A stretch of DNA of 64,000 bases from Acidobacteriota bacterium (lineage in GTDB: Bacteria > Acidobacteriota > Blastocatellia > Pyrinomonadales > Pyrinomonadaceae). The notes under the pieces were generated by a model that was not told the DNA's origin, did no database searches, and saw only the letters and a list, made by a program, of their open reading frames with translations. Position numbers and translations under genes: made by a program. Every line of letters starts with the position of its first letter. Within the stretch, counting starts at the first letter, position 1. Shown here piece by piece: positions 52,974-60,425 of the stretch. The stretch is taken from assembly GCA_016700175.1 (NCBI GenBank), contig CP065003.1, forward strand, positions 2,676,001-2,740,000, in the 5' to 3' direction.

Positions 52974-53188
52974 TCAGAGGCGCTCCAGGTCAGGGCATTC
53001 GCAGACAGATCTTCTGAAGAATCCCGGTCACGGCTAGAACGGCTTCCCCGAAAGGGGAATGATCCACGCTTTTAGATAAGAGGAAAGCTTCGCGACGAAG
53101 ACAAGTCAGGTAGGTAACCAATCCACGTATATCAGCATGATCCATCGTCGCTTACCGTCCGCAATGCCCTGACCTCAGGCGCTTCTGA
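52974..53188 (+). ncRNA. Candidate seekRNA/bridge RNA of the IS1111-type element
   Basis: Within the region downstream of the transposase, TCAGAGGCGCTCCAGG... (52974-52999) pairs with ...CCTCAGGCGCTTCTGA (53163-53188) over about 22 of 26 positions, closing a 160-base domain. Inside are the hairpins TTCCCCGAAAGGGGAA (53044-53059) and CTTCGCGACGAAG. CCACG, complementary to CGTGG in the right target flank, occurs at 53064 and 53123, and ATATCAG (53129-53135) equals the joined element ends (ATC + AG). IS1111-type elements are known to encode a guide RNA at this place. Confidence 0.6.
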
Positions 53189-53230
53189 CAAACGAGAATA
53201 TGTAGAGGGGTTGACAGGTCAAAACATATC

Positions 53231-53720
53231 AGCCGTGGGTAAGCCCGAAGGGCGCAACCCACGGTAGGGGAGCGCCCCAAAAATTCAGCCGCGTAGCGGC
53301 GGCACTTGCAGCAAAGGGATTCGCTTCGCTCACTGCACGCGGGACGCGTGCGTTCCGTCGATCGCGTCGACCGCGTAGCGGTCTTTTGACTTTAGCCGTG
53401 GGTAAGCCCGAAGGGCGCAACCCACGGTACGGGAGCGCCCCAAAAATTCAGCCGCGTAGCGGCGACACGTTTGCCGCGATTGTATTCGCTTCGCTCACTG
53501 CACGCGGGACGCGTGCGTTCCATTAACCGCGTCGACCGCGTAGCGGTTAAATGAGTTTAGCCGTGGGCAAACCCGAAGGGCGCCACCCACGGTACGGGAG
53601 CGCCCCAAAAATTCAGCCGCGTAGCGGCGACACGTTTGCCGCGATTGTATTCGCTTCGCTCACTGCCTGCGGGACGCGTGCGTTCCGTTAACCGCGAAGC
53701 GTGACGTGGAGAAGTGGGGA
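53231..53720 (-). repeat. Three tandem hairpin modules (163-165 bp period)
   Basis: Units begin with AGCCGTGGGTAAGCCCG at 53231, 53394 and (variant) 53559. Each holds CCGTGGGT...ACCCACGG, GCCGCGTAGCGGC, GCACGCGGGACGCGTGC and GACCGCGTAGCGGTC. The first unit was interrupted by the IS1111-type element; its other part is at 51602-51627. Confidence 0.88.
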
Positions 53721-53835
53721 CCTCCGCGCATTCGTGCGGCGCAAACTGAAGTTCGCGGTACCTCGTCGGACTGGGGGTTTGGACCGCGGGCGTCCCCGCC
53801 CGCATGCCTGCGCGAGTTCGCGGTACCTCTGCGGG
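53721..53835. repeat. Short shared repeat motifs upstream of a DUF1844 gene's end
   Basis: Contains GCGCAAACTGAAGTTCGCGG (shared with 16568-16587), GGACCGCGGGCGTCCCCGCC (shared with about 3735) and GTTCGCGGTACCTC twice. No gene. Confidence 0.6.
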
Positions 53836-54384
53836 TCATCCCCCCAGGATATCTTTCGAAGAGAACTTCTTCGCCGCCTGGGCCTTCAGTTTCTCTTCCG
53901 CGGCGCGCGAAATAGAAACGAACTGAAGCTGAAGATCGTGCAGGACGGTATCGAACAAACGTCGTTCCTGATCTGTAAGGTTGTTCTTTGTCTTATCGCG
54001 GAGCATAAGAAGCACATCGACCCAGTATCTTCCTCCGTCAAGATCAACCGATTTCTGACCGGTCACGGGATGCGGGATCGCACCGAGAGCCGCGGCAGCG
54101 TTCGTCACGAGCGTCGAGAGGAAGTTTACAAAGCTCGCCGGATTCTCGTCGTCAAGTCCCTCTCCCTCGATCTCTTCCGCGGGTGCCGTCGCAGTAGAAG
54201 CCGACGAGCCGATCGGCTCGGGTTCGGTGATCACAGTAGACGACACCGGATCCGGCTCAGGCCTTTCCGGTTCTTTCTCGATAGTGACACCTTCTCTAAC
54301 AGATCCGTCGGGATTGAACTTGCGCCTGTCGGTAACTTTAAGTTCGGGTTCTTCTTCCTGATTCGGGTCCTGGTTTCCAATCAT
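53836..54384 (-). CDS. DUF1844 domain protein
   Basis: Cytoplasmic protein of unknown function, 182 residues. The first 85 residues are acidic, Pro/Glu-rich and probably disordered. The conserved DUF1844 core runs from about 86 to 165 (FVNFLSTLVTNAAAALG, RYWVDVLLMLRDKTKNNLTD, LHDLQLQFVSI) and is characteristic of Acidobacteria and Deltaproteobacteria-like genomes. It is divergent from mazG, about 126 bases away. No catalytic motif is known for the family. Confidence 0.88.
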   Translation of the reverse strand: MIGNQDPNQEEEPELKVTDRRKFNPDGSVREGVTIEKEPERPEPDPVSSTVITEPEPIGSSASTATAPAEEIEGEGLDDENPASFVNFLSTLVTNAAAALGAIPHPVTGQKSVDLDGGRYWVDVLLMLRDKTKNNLTDQERRLFDTVLHDLQLQFVSISRAAEEKLKAQAAKKFSSKDILGG

Positions 54385-54510
54385 CGCCTTTTTGATACTC
54401 CGCCTTTTGAACTATAGTCAGATACTAGCACTTTGAGATTCCGGATTTCAAAAAATGCGGTGCGGGAAGCCCGCTATTCCGTTTGAACAGTAACACTTGG
54501 AACGCCCTCT

Positions 54511-55314
54511 ATGTCTGAGAAATTCGACAAACTGGTTGGTGTGATGGAGCGCCTGAGGGCGCCCGGCGGATGCCCCTGGGACAGGGAACAGACTTACGGA
54601 TCGCTGGCACGATATCTCCTGGAGGAGACGTACGAGACCTTCGACGCGATCCAGGAAGCGGAAGCGACCGGCGACACTAACGAGCTTGTCGAAGAGCTCG
54701 GCGACGTGCTTCTCCAGGTGGTCTTCCATTCGACGATCGCGAAAGAGAGAGGAGACTTCACGATCGACGATGTAGCCGAGCGGGTCGCGGAGAAGCTGAT
54801 CCTGAGGCATCCGCACGTATTCGAGGACAAGACGCTCCACACCGCAGACGATGTTCTGAACAACTGGGACGAGCTTAAGAAGGAAGCGCGAAAACGGTCC
54901 GGGAAAGAGGAGAAGGCAAAGGACTCGATCCTGGACGACGTGACCGTTCATTTCCCCGCGCTGATCGAGGGCCTGAAACTGACGAGCAAGGCGGCGAAGG
55001 TCGGATTCGACTGGGAGAACGCTGACCAGGTGTTGGATAAGCTCGACGAGGAGTTGGCGGAACTGCACTCGGCGGTCGAAAAAGGCGGCAGCGAGGATGT
55101 TGAGGAAGAGATCGGAGATCTTCTGTTCGTACTTGTGAACCTGGCGAGAAAACTGGACGTCGAGCCCGAAACGGCGCTGAAGAAGACCAACCGAAAGTTC
55201 CGGAAGCGTTTCGCCTACATCGAAAAGGAACTTCGCCAAGGCGGCCGGAAACCCGAGGAATCATCGCTTGAGGAGCTCGACGAACTCTGGAACAAGGCGA
55301 AGTCGGCGTCCTGA
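54511..55314 (+). CDS. mazG: Nucleoside triphosphate pyrophosphohydrolase MazG
   Basis: Hydrolyses NTPs to NMP and pyrophosphate, with roles in nucleotide-pool cleaning and stress. Two MazG domains: the N-terminal one has CPWDREQTYGSLARYLLEE and EELGDVLLQVVFH (about residues 20-75), the C-terminal one KVGFDWENADQVLDKLDEEL and EEIGDLLFVLVNLARKL (about 160-225), each with the EExxD/E..D metal pattern. 267 residues is normal. It ends three bases from the convergent SLOG-type gene. Divergent from DUF1844. Confidence 0.94.
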   Translation: MSEKFDKLVGVMERLRAPGGCPWDREQTYGSLARYLLEETYETFDAIQEAEATGDTNELVEELGDVLLQVVFHSTIAKERGDFTIDDVAERVAEKLILRHPHVFEDKTLHTADDVLNNWDELKKEARKRSGKEEKAKDSILDDVTVHFPALIEGLKLTSKAAKVGFDWENADQVLDKLDEELAELHSAVEKGGSEDVEEEIGDLLFVLVNLARKLDVEPETALKKTNRKFRKRFAYIEKELRQGGRKPEESSLEELDELWNKAKSAS

Positions 55315-55317
55315 CCT

Positions 55318-55797
55318 TCATTCCGAAGGTGCAAGCGAATCCACGATCAGAAGCCTGGCCAACGAGTAGATCTCGCGATCCGAAGACGCCCTCGGGCCTG
55401 CGACATTCAAGACGCGGCATCCGTTCCTCTCCAGCCAATCACGCAAACGAAGCGCGGCCTTTTCCGGTGATTCTGACCTGAGATCGATGTGGATCGCGGG
55501 TTTCCCGTATTGCTTCGCGATCTCGAACGTCAGAAGCGATCCGCCCGTAAGCTTGCCTCGGCTGACTATGACCGTGCAGTCCGAATCGCGCACGTTCAGT
55601 TCGGTCCTTTCCGGATAGTTCGCTGAATCGGTTTCCTTGAGCGTCGAATACGATCGCGGAACCAAACCGTCTTCCGCGAGCCTTCCTTTCGGGATCCATC
55701 CGCCGGTCTCGAGCCCCAATTCGACCGCCGCATCCAGTCCCGCGCGGTCGGCTCCGGTCTGTCCTCCGGAGACGACCTTTTCGACTTTGATCGGCAT
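55318..55797 (-). CDS. SLOG-superfamily protein (YpsA-related, 'putative molybdenum carrier')
   Basis: Rossmann-like nucleotide or nucleotide-derivative binding protein of 159 residues. The motif SGGQTGADRAGLDAAVELG (residues 9-27) and the second loop SRGKLTGGSLLTFEIAKQYG are typical of the group annotated as putative molybdenum carrier, later placed in the SLOG superfamily of ligand sensors. GGWIPKGRLAEDG is also conserved. The start follows a GTG-poor region; it lies 12 bases after the DUF1232 gene's stop, so the two are probably co-transcribed. The molybdenum role is doubtful. Confidence 0.85.
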   Translation of the reverse strand: MPIKVEKVVSGGQTGADRAGLDAAVELGLETGGWIPKGRLAEDGLVPRSYSTLKETDSANYPERTELNVRDSDCTVIVSRGKLTGGSLLTFEIAKQYGKPAIHIDLRSESPEKAALRLRDWLERNGCRVLNVAGPRASSDREIYSLARLLIVDSLAPSE

Positions 55798-55809
55798 CGG
55801 GAAACGCGT

Positions 55810-56340
55810 CTAGTTGTTCATTCTGGAGTGCGAATCGACCTCGATCTCTTTCTGATCGGGTTCGGCGGGGACCTCGACCATCACCTTCTTCCTTCCTGTG
55901 CCGATCGACTCGATCACCTCTCCGGCCGATCCCATCTGCACCTTCGATGAAAGTACGCGCGACACCCTCTGAGGCAGGAATTTCGGCGCAATGGTCGCGA
56001 CCGATGCGGTCAATGCTACGATGTCGCCGCCGCCGCGCCAGTGCTCGCGGATGACGTTCTCTTCCGTGTAATTGAGGAGCCTGAGCAGTGTTAGCGCGAT
56101 CAGGTATATGTCGTCGACCTGGCCGATGAAAGGGAAGATGTCCGGGATAAGATCGATGGGCGAGATCGCGTAGACGATCGAGGCTGCGAACAGCGCCTTT
56201 TCCGCGATCGGGACGCGCTTGTCCACCAGCAGGCTGCCGCACAGCATAACCATATTCGGAAGGAACATAAGAAAGTTCTTCATACGTCCCTTCGACTCTT
56301 TCTTCTCTTTCCGGCGTGATACCGCCCGACTTCTTGCCAT
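55810..56340 (-). CDS. DUF1232 (YkvA-like) membrane protein
   Basis: Small membrane protein of unknown function. The start at 56340 has GGGAG nine bases upstream; starts further out (56349, 56409) are less supported. A basic N-terminus (RSRAVSRRKEKKESKGR) leads to a hydrophobic stretch (LMFLPNMVMLCGSLL) and the DUF1232 signature AISPIDLIPDIFPFIGQVDD (about residues 57-77), then a third helix (YLIALTLLRLLNY). The C-terminal tail is soluble. It probably shares a transcript with the SLOG-type gene that follows. Confidence 0.82.
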   Translation of the reverse strand: MARSRAVSRRKEKKESKGRMKNFLMFLPNMVMLCGSLLVDKRVPIAEKALFAASIVYAISPIDLIPDIFPFIGQVDDIYLIALTLLRLLNYTEENVIREHWRGGGDIVALTASVATIAPKFLPQRVSRVLSSKVQMGSAGEVIESIGTGRKKVMVEVPAEPDQKEIEVDSHSRMNN

Positions 56341-56533
56341 AAAACTCATCTCCCGGACCCTTGTGTGTCGAGTGTTTTCGAGTCTAATCCCCGCACCGCG
56401 GCGGCGCAAGTCAGATCCCGCCCGCGTTTGTCATTCCCCGTGAATCGGTTATCATTTTCGGGTCCTGAGATAACCCGACCCGATCACCCGATGCCTCTCG
56501 ACATACGAGAAACGGGAGCTTCGTGATTCGACA

Positions 56534-57535
56534 ATGATCCTCCAGACAATACGGGAGCGAGCCTCCTACGACAAGAAGCACATAATCCTGCCCGAGGGCG
56601 AGGACCCGCGTGTCGTCGCCGCGGCTGAGATGTGCGTTCGCGACCGCATCGCCAGGGTCACCTTGATCGGCGACGAAGAGAAGGTCCGCGCGGCGGCTTC
56701 AGCGGCCGGCGCGAATCTCAACGGCGTGGACATTCTCGATCACCTGCGGTCCCGCGAGAAGGGCCGGATCGCGATGCTTTTCCACGAGCTCCGTAGGGCG
56801 AAGGGAGTCACGCTTGAAGAAGCCGAGCGCACCGTCCGCGACCCTCTTTTTTATGGAGATCTTCTCGTTCATCTTGGGCAGGCCGACGGATCGGTCGCCG
56901 GAGCGGTTAATTCAACCGCGCACACTGTCCGCGCTGCGCTTCAGTGCGTCGGCGCGAAACCCGGATTCAAGACGGTTTCGTCGTTCTTCCTTATGACCGT
57001 CCCGAACCGGGAGTTCGGGCACGAAGGAACGATGGTCTATGCGGACTGCGGCGTGGTGATCGATCCGGACGCGAACCAGCTCGCCGAGATCGCGATCGCT
57101 TCTGCGGACTCGTTCCGGGCGCTTGTCGGCGCCGAACCGAGGGTGGCGATGCTTTCCTTTTCGACCAAGGGAAGCGCGAAACACGCTCTGGCCGACAAGG
57201 TGATCGAGGCCACGAAGACCGTCAAGGCGCGGGTTCCCGAACTGATCGTCGACGGAGAGCTCCAGGCGGACGCGGCGCTTGTTCCGTCTGTCGCGGAATC
57301 GAAAGCTCCCGGGTCGAGCGTCGCGGGACGAGCAAATGTGCTTATCTTTCCGGACCTCAACGCCGGAAACATCGCTTACAAGCTGACGCAAAGACTGACC
57401 GGCGGCACCGCGATCGGCCCGATCCTACAGGGACTCGACCGTCCATGCAACGACCTCTCGAGAGGCTGCTCCGCGGAGGACATCGTGAACGCGGTCGCTA
57501 TAACGGCTGTCCAGGCGCAAGCAAGAGTTGGCTGA
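56534..57535 (+). CDS. pta: Phosphate acetyltransferase
   Basis: Interconverts acetyl-CoA and acetyl phosphate in the Pta-Ack acetate pathway. Short-type Pta without the N-terminal P-loop domain, 333 residues. Typical segments: ILPEGEDPRVVAAAEMCVRD, AGAVNSTAHTVRAALQ, MVYADCGVVIDPDANQLAEIA, FSTKGSAKH and NVLIFPDLNAGNIAYKLTQR near the end. No ackA is adjacent. The last two codons (Val-Gly) and the TGA are already part of a 9-bp array that continues for about 200 bases. Confidence 0.95.
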   Translation: MILQTIRERASYDKKHIILPEGEDPRVVAAAEMCVRDRIARVTLIGDEEKVRAAASAAGANLNGVDILDHLRSREKGRIAMLFHELRRAKGVTLEEAERTVRDPLFYGDLLVHLGQADGSVAGAVNSTAHTVRAALQCVGAKPGFKTVSSFFLMTVPNREFGHEGTMVYADCGVVIDPDANQLAEIAIASADSFRALVGAEPRVAMLSFSTKGSAKHALADKVIEATKTVKARVPELIVDGELQADAALVPSVAESKAPGSSVAGRANVLIFPDLNAGNIAYKLTQRLTGGTAIGPILQGLDRPCNDLSRGCSAEDIVNAVAITAVQAQARVG

Positions 57536-57745
57536 GTTTTGTGAGTTTGCCGAGTTGACTGAGTTAAGTGAGTGTACAGAGTTGGCTGAGTTTAGCGAGT
57601 TTTCAGAGTTCACTGAGTCTTGTGAGTTGACTGAGTTCTCTGAGTTGGCTGAGTTTGGTGAGTTTTCCGAGTTGGCTGAGTTTTCCGAGTTGAGTGAGTT
57701 GCCGGGGCGTCGAGGTTTCGAAGCCGATTGAGTTGACTGGTTTTG
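57526..57745 (+). repeat. 9-bp array GAGTT plus four variable bases, starting in pta
   Basis: About twenty consecutive units with GAGTT (rarely GAGTG/GAGTC) and a tetramer that differs from unit to unit (GGCT, TTGT, TGCC, GACT, AAGT, TACA and so on). The period is exactly 9 throughout. One frame reads (Glu-Phe/Leu-x)n without stops for about 60 codons; another contains the pta stop codon. Confidence 0.92.
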
Positions 57746-57920
57746 ATAGAGTGTCCTTCCTCGTGCAGATCAATCACGAATCTCGAGAACCTTGACACTT
57801 CCCCCGCCTGTGTTTAATTTGTCGTTACCCGCGGTTACTTCCACTAACCGCAAGAATACAAACATTCAAGACTGCAGCGTTGGGAGTTCGCAAAGTCTAA
57901 TGACTTTTGGAGGGACTCTT

Positions 57921-58298
57921 ATGCCCACGTTTACAAAGTTTGAAGAGATCCAAGTGTGGCAGAAGGCCCGCGAGATCACGAACAGAGTTTACTTGCTTTC
58001 AAATTCAGGTGATTTCTCGCGAGACTTCAGCCTCCGGGATCAGGCAAAACGCGCTAGTTTGTCCATAATGGCGAACATAGCGGAAGGCCACGGCCGACGT
58101 ACTACGGTTGAATTCGCGAACTTCCTCAACATTGCACGTACTTCCGCGATCGAACTTCAGTCCCACTTGTACATCGCACTTGACCTTAACTACATACGCA
58201 AGAACGATTTTGACGATCTCTACGATGAACTCGAACAGGTTTCGAAAATGACCCTTTCTCTTGCACGATACCTGAGAGATTCAGGAAAGAAAGAGTAA
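57921..58298 (+). CDS. Four-helix bundle protein (S23/bAvd-like family)
   Basis: 125-residue helical protein of the family first found in 23S rRNA intervening sequences and related to Avd of diversity-generating retroelements. Start chosen at 57921 (GGAGGG six bases upstream, MPTFTKFEEIQVWQKAREI), not the longer frame from 57792. Conserved segments: LRDQAKRASLSIMANIAEGHGR and FLNIARTSAIELQSHLYIALDL. No reverse transcriptase or variable repeat is nearby. It sits between two 9-bp arrays. RNA or protein binding is only a family-level guess. Confidence 0.9.
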   Translation: MPTFTKFEEIQVWQKAREITNRVYLLSNSGDFSRDFSLRDQAKRASLSIMANIAEGHGRRTTVEFANFLNIARTSAIELQSHLYIALDLNYIRKNDFDDLYDELEQVSKMTLSLARYLRDSGKKE

Positions 58299-58417
58299 GA
58301 CGGTTCGGCTGGATTGTCACATTCAGGAAATCGGTGTGGTGGGCCATCTAGACGTGTGCCCAAGCTAAGTCGACACAAACGAGGCAGCTTACCTCTGCGA
58401 CTCACCAAGGCCCGCCA

Positions 58418-58566
58418 ACTCTGAAAACTCAGCCAACTCTGAAAACTCAGTCAACCCTGAAAACTCAGTCAACTCTGAAAACTCAGCCAACTCTTAAAAC
58501 TCAGCCAACATTGAAAACCCAGTGAACTCACCAAACTCGCCAAACTCAGAAAACTCGGTAAACTAT
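58418..58566 (+). repeat. 9-bp array AACTC plus four, ending before the PhnP-like gene
   Basis: About sixteen 9-bp units (tetramers TGAA, AGCC, AGTC, TTAA, ACCA, GCCA ...), ending 5 bases before the next start codon. Unlike the other arrays, it lies on the 5' side of its nearest gene, and its GAGTT strand is antisense to the neighbours. Bases 58299-58417 show nothing else. Confidence 0.88.
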
Positions 58567-58571
58567 TATCG

Positions 58572-59336
58572 ATGAAGTTGACCTTCCTCGGGACCGGGAC
58601 ATCGACGGGCGTGCCTTCGATAGGGTGCGGCTGTGAGACATGCCTGTCTGAGGACCCGAAGGACAAGCGCCTTCGGGTTTCCGTCCTCGTGGAGCACGCG
58701 GGGGTAAAGGTGCTTGTCGACACGTCGATCGATTTCCGCCAGCAGGCACTACGCGCGGGCATACGGAAGCTCGATGCGGTCCTGATCACGCACTGTCACG
58801 TCGATCACGTCTTCGGACTCGACGACATACGGCCTTTGAACTTCAGGTACGGCGCGATGGGAGTCTATGCCAATGACATCGCCTGGAAAGACCTCCGGCG
58901 GATTTTTCAGTACATCTTCGAACCGACGCACTTCGGAGGCGGGCTGCCGCAGCTGATCCCGCACACGGTCGTGAAGAATTCGCCGTTCAGCATCGCCGAG
59001 GGGCTTGAGGTCACGCCGATCGAGGTCATTCACGGAAAGCTGCCGGTGATCGCGTACCGGTTCAACGATTTTGCATACGCGACGGATCTGAAAACGATAC
59101 CCGAGGAATCTCTCGACCGCCTTCGCGATCTGGACGTGCTCGCGCTCGACTGCGTGAGGATCAAACCGCATTCGACTCATCTGTGCCTTGAAGAGGCGCT
59201 GGAGTACATCGAGGAACTGAAGCCGAAGCGGGCGTACCTGACACACCTGAACCACGACATTATGCACGAGAGGGATTCGAGGCTTCTGCCCGATAATGTC
59301 GAGTTCGCGTATGACGGATTGGTGGTCACAGATTGA
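58572..59336 (+). CDS. MBL-fold metallo-hydrolase, PhnP-like
   Basis: Metallo-beta-lactamase-fold phosphodiesterase of the PhnP/RNase Z-like group, 254 residues, cytoplasmic. The N-terminal FLGTGTSTGVPSIGCGCETC contains the cysteine cluster often seen in PhnP-like proteins. Metal motif THCHVDH (about residues 75-81); later ligands likely in VIHGKLPVIAYRF, YATDLKT and LTHLNHD. No phosphonate genes are near, so a cyclic phosphate or RNA-related substrate is equally possible. Its start is immediately after a 9-bp array with no clear ribosome site. Confidence 0.88.
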   Translation: MKLTFLGTGTSTGVPSIGCGCETCLSEDPKDKRLRVSVLVEHAGVKVLVDTSIDFRQQALRAGIRKLDAVLITHCHVDHVFGLDDIRPLNFRYGAMGVYANDIAWKDLRRIFQYIFEPTHFGGGLPQLIPHTVVKNSPFSIAEGLEVTPIEVIHGKLPVIAYRFNDFAYATDLKTIPEESLDRLRDLDVLALDCVRIKPHSTHLCLEEALEYIEELKPKRAYLTHLNHDIMHERDSRLLPDNVEFAYDGLVVTD

Positions 59337-59342
59337 ATTTGG

Positions 59343-59457
59343 CCACGAATTTCACGAATTGCACTAATTCCCCTTGTTGCTCCAGCATCAACGTTGATCC
59401 GTGAATTGAATCCTGACAAACGATTTTCTCAATTCGTGAAATTCGTGAAATTCGTGG
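59343..59457. repeat. Inverted-repeat intergenic element, CCACGAATT type
   Basis: CCACGAATTTCACGAATT (59343-59360) is complementary to AATTCGTGAAATTCGTGG (59440-59457), and each arm contains two or three CACGAATT copies. It fills the gap before ribF. Confidence 0.7.
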
Positions 59458-59471
59458 CTAACTCCTGAAAC

Positions 59472-60425
59472 ATGCAAATATTCCACGGTACAGAGAACGC
59501 CAGCATCGCACGTCTGACCGTGCTGACGCTCGGCGTGTTCGACGGCCTTCACCTGGGCCACCAGGCGATAATGAAGACCGTCGTCGAGCGCGCGTCCGTG
59601 TCCGAAGGGGTCCCGACGGTCATCACCTTCGATCCGCATCCCCGTGCCGTTCTGCATCCGGAATCGGCGCCCCCTATGCTTCAGACCCTGGACCAGAGGC
59701 TCGCGAACTTCAATGTTCTCGGCATCGAACAGGCGATCGTCATTCGTTTTACAAAGGAGTTCGCGGACCAGGAGGCGGAGGAATTCCTTCGCGAGATCGT
59801 TCACGAACGACTGCAGGCAAAGGAGATCTACCTGGGCCACGGTTTCGCTTTCGGCAAGGAAAGGCGCGGCGACATCGAACTGCTTCGGAAGATGAGCGGC
59901 GAACTCGGTTTTACGGCCGACGAGGTTCCTGAGGTGAGGCTCCGCGGGATCAGGATCTCATCCTCCAGGATCCGCCAGCTTCTGAAAGACGGACAGGTCA
60001 ATCTCGCACGAAGGATGCTTGGCCGGCCGTACGGCATCGAAGGCGTCATCATCCGCGGAGACCGCCGCGGCCACACCATAGGCTTCCCGACCGCAAACCT
60101 CAAACCCGAAAACCGGGTCGTGCCGAAATTCGGCGTCTACGCGACCGCGACACTGATCGAAGGCGTCTGGAAGAAGGGTGTTACGAACATCGGTGTACGG
60201 CCCACCTTTGAATCCGATTCGGAACCCTCCATCGAAACCCACATCTTCGACTTCGAAGGCGATCTATACGGATCGGTCCTTCGGGTCCGATTCCTCCACC
60301 GGATACGTCCCGAGAGGAAATTCTCCGGGATAGGAGAGTTGAAGGCTCAGATAGAACGCGATGTCGAAACGGCGAAGAGATTTTTCTCTCGCAAGGGCGT
60401 CGAGAGCAGTCTGGAGTTGGGGTGA
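59472..60425 (+). CDS. ribF: Bifunctional riboflavin kinase/FAD synthetase
   Basis: Makes FMN from riboflavin and FAD from FMN. The N-terminal nucleotidyl-transferase domain has GVFDGLHLGHQAIM (about residues 18-31) and the FGKERRGDIELL and SSSRIRQLLKDG segments; the C-terminal kinase domain has GDRRGHTIGFPTANL (about 196-210) and GVYATATLIEG, then NIGVRPTF and ETHIFDFEGDLYG. 317 residues is normal. The last codons and the TGA start a TGAGGAC array of twelve units. With ribA (11.5 kb) it is the second flavin gene of the window but not in the same operon. Confidence 0.95.
   Translation: MQIFHGTENASIARLTVLTLGVFDGLHLGHQAIMKTVVERASVSEGVPTVITFDPHPRAVLHPESAPPMLQTLDQRLANFNVLGIEQAIVIRFTKEFADQEAEEFLREIVHERLQAKEIYLGHGFAFGKERRGDIELLRKMSGELGFTADEVPEVRLRGIRISSSRIRQLLKDGQVNLARRMLGRPYGIEGVIIRGDRRGHTIGFPTANLKPENRVVPKFGVYATATLIEGVWKKGVTNIGVRPTFESDSEPSIETHIFDFEGDLYGSVLRVRFLHRIRPERKFSGIGELKAQIERDVETAKRFFSRKGVESSLELG

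Larger units (their letters stand above)
51628..53230 (+). mobile_element. IS1111-subgroup (IS110 family) insertion sequence
   Basis: Subterminal inverted repeats ATGTTTTGACCTGTC (51635-51649) and GACAGGTCAAAACAT (53213-53227) are exact 15-bp complements. The flanks join as GCATTT + AGCCGTGGG, which is exactly the uninterrupted sequence of the hairpin module elsewhere (read on the minus strand at 10563-10607), so the insertion site is known and no target duplication is needed. Boundaries leave 7 bases outside the left repeat and 3 outside the right, the asymmetry I recall for IS1111-type elements. One transposase gene and a 327-base downstream non-coding region are inside. Confidence 0.9.

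Noticed and set aside
55318..55797. Molybdenum carrier function
   Set aside because: The family label is historical; no molybdenum genes are near and the SLOG motif points to nucleotide-type ligands.
57528..57731. Open frame of 67 codons encoding a Glu-Phe/Leu repeat protein
   Set aside because: It starts at a TTG inside pta and is entirely composed of the 9-bp array; the open frame follows from the period being three codons.
57526..57745. CRISPR-like array from fixed/variable pattern
   Set aside because: The variable part is only 4 bp and the fixed part 5 bp, far too short for repeat-spacer units.
57921..58298. Diversity-generating retroelement (because of the bAvd-like protein)
   Set aside because: No reverse transcriptase or template/variable repeat pair is present nearby.
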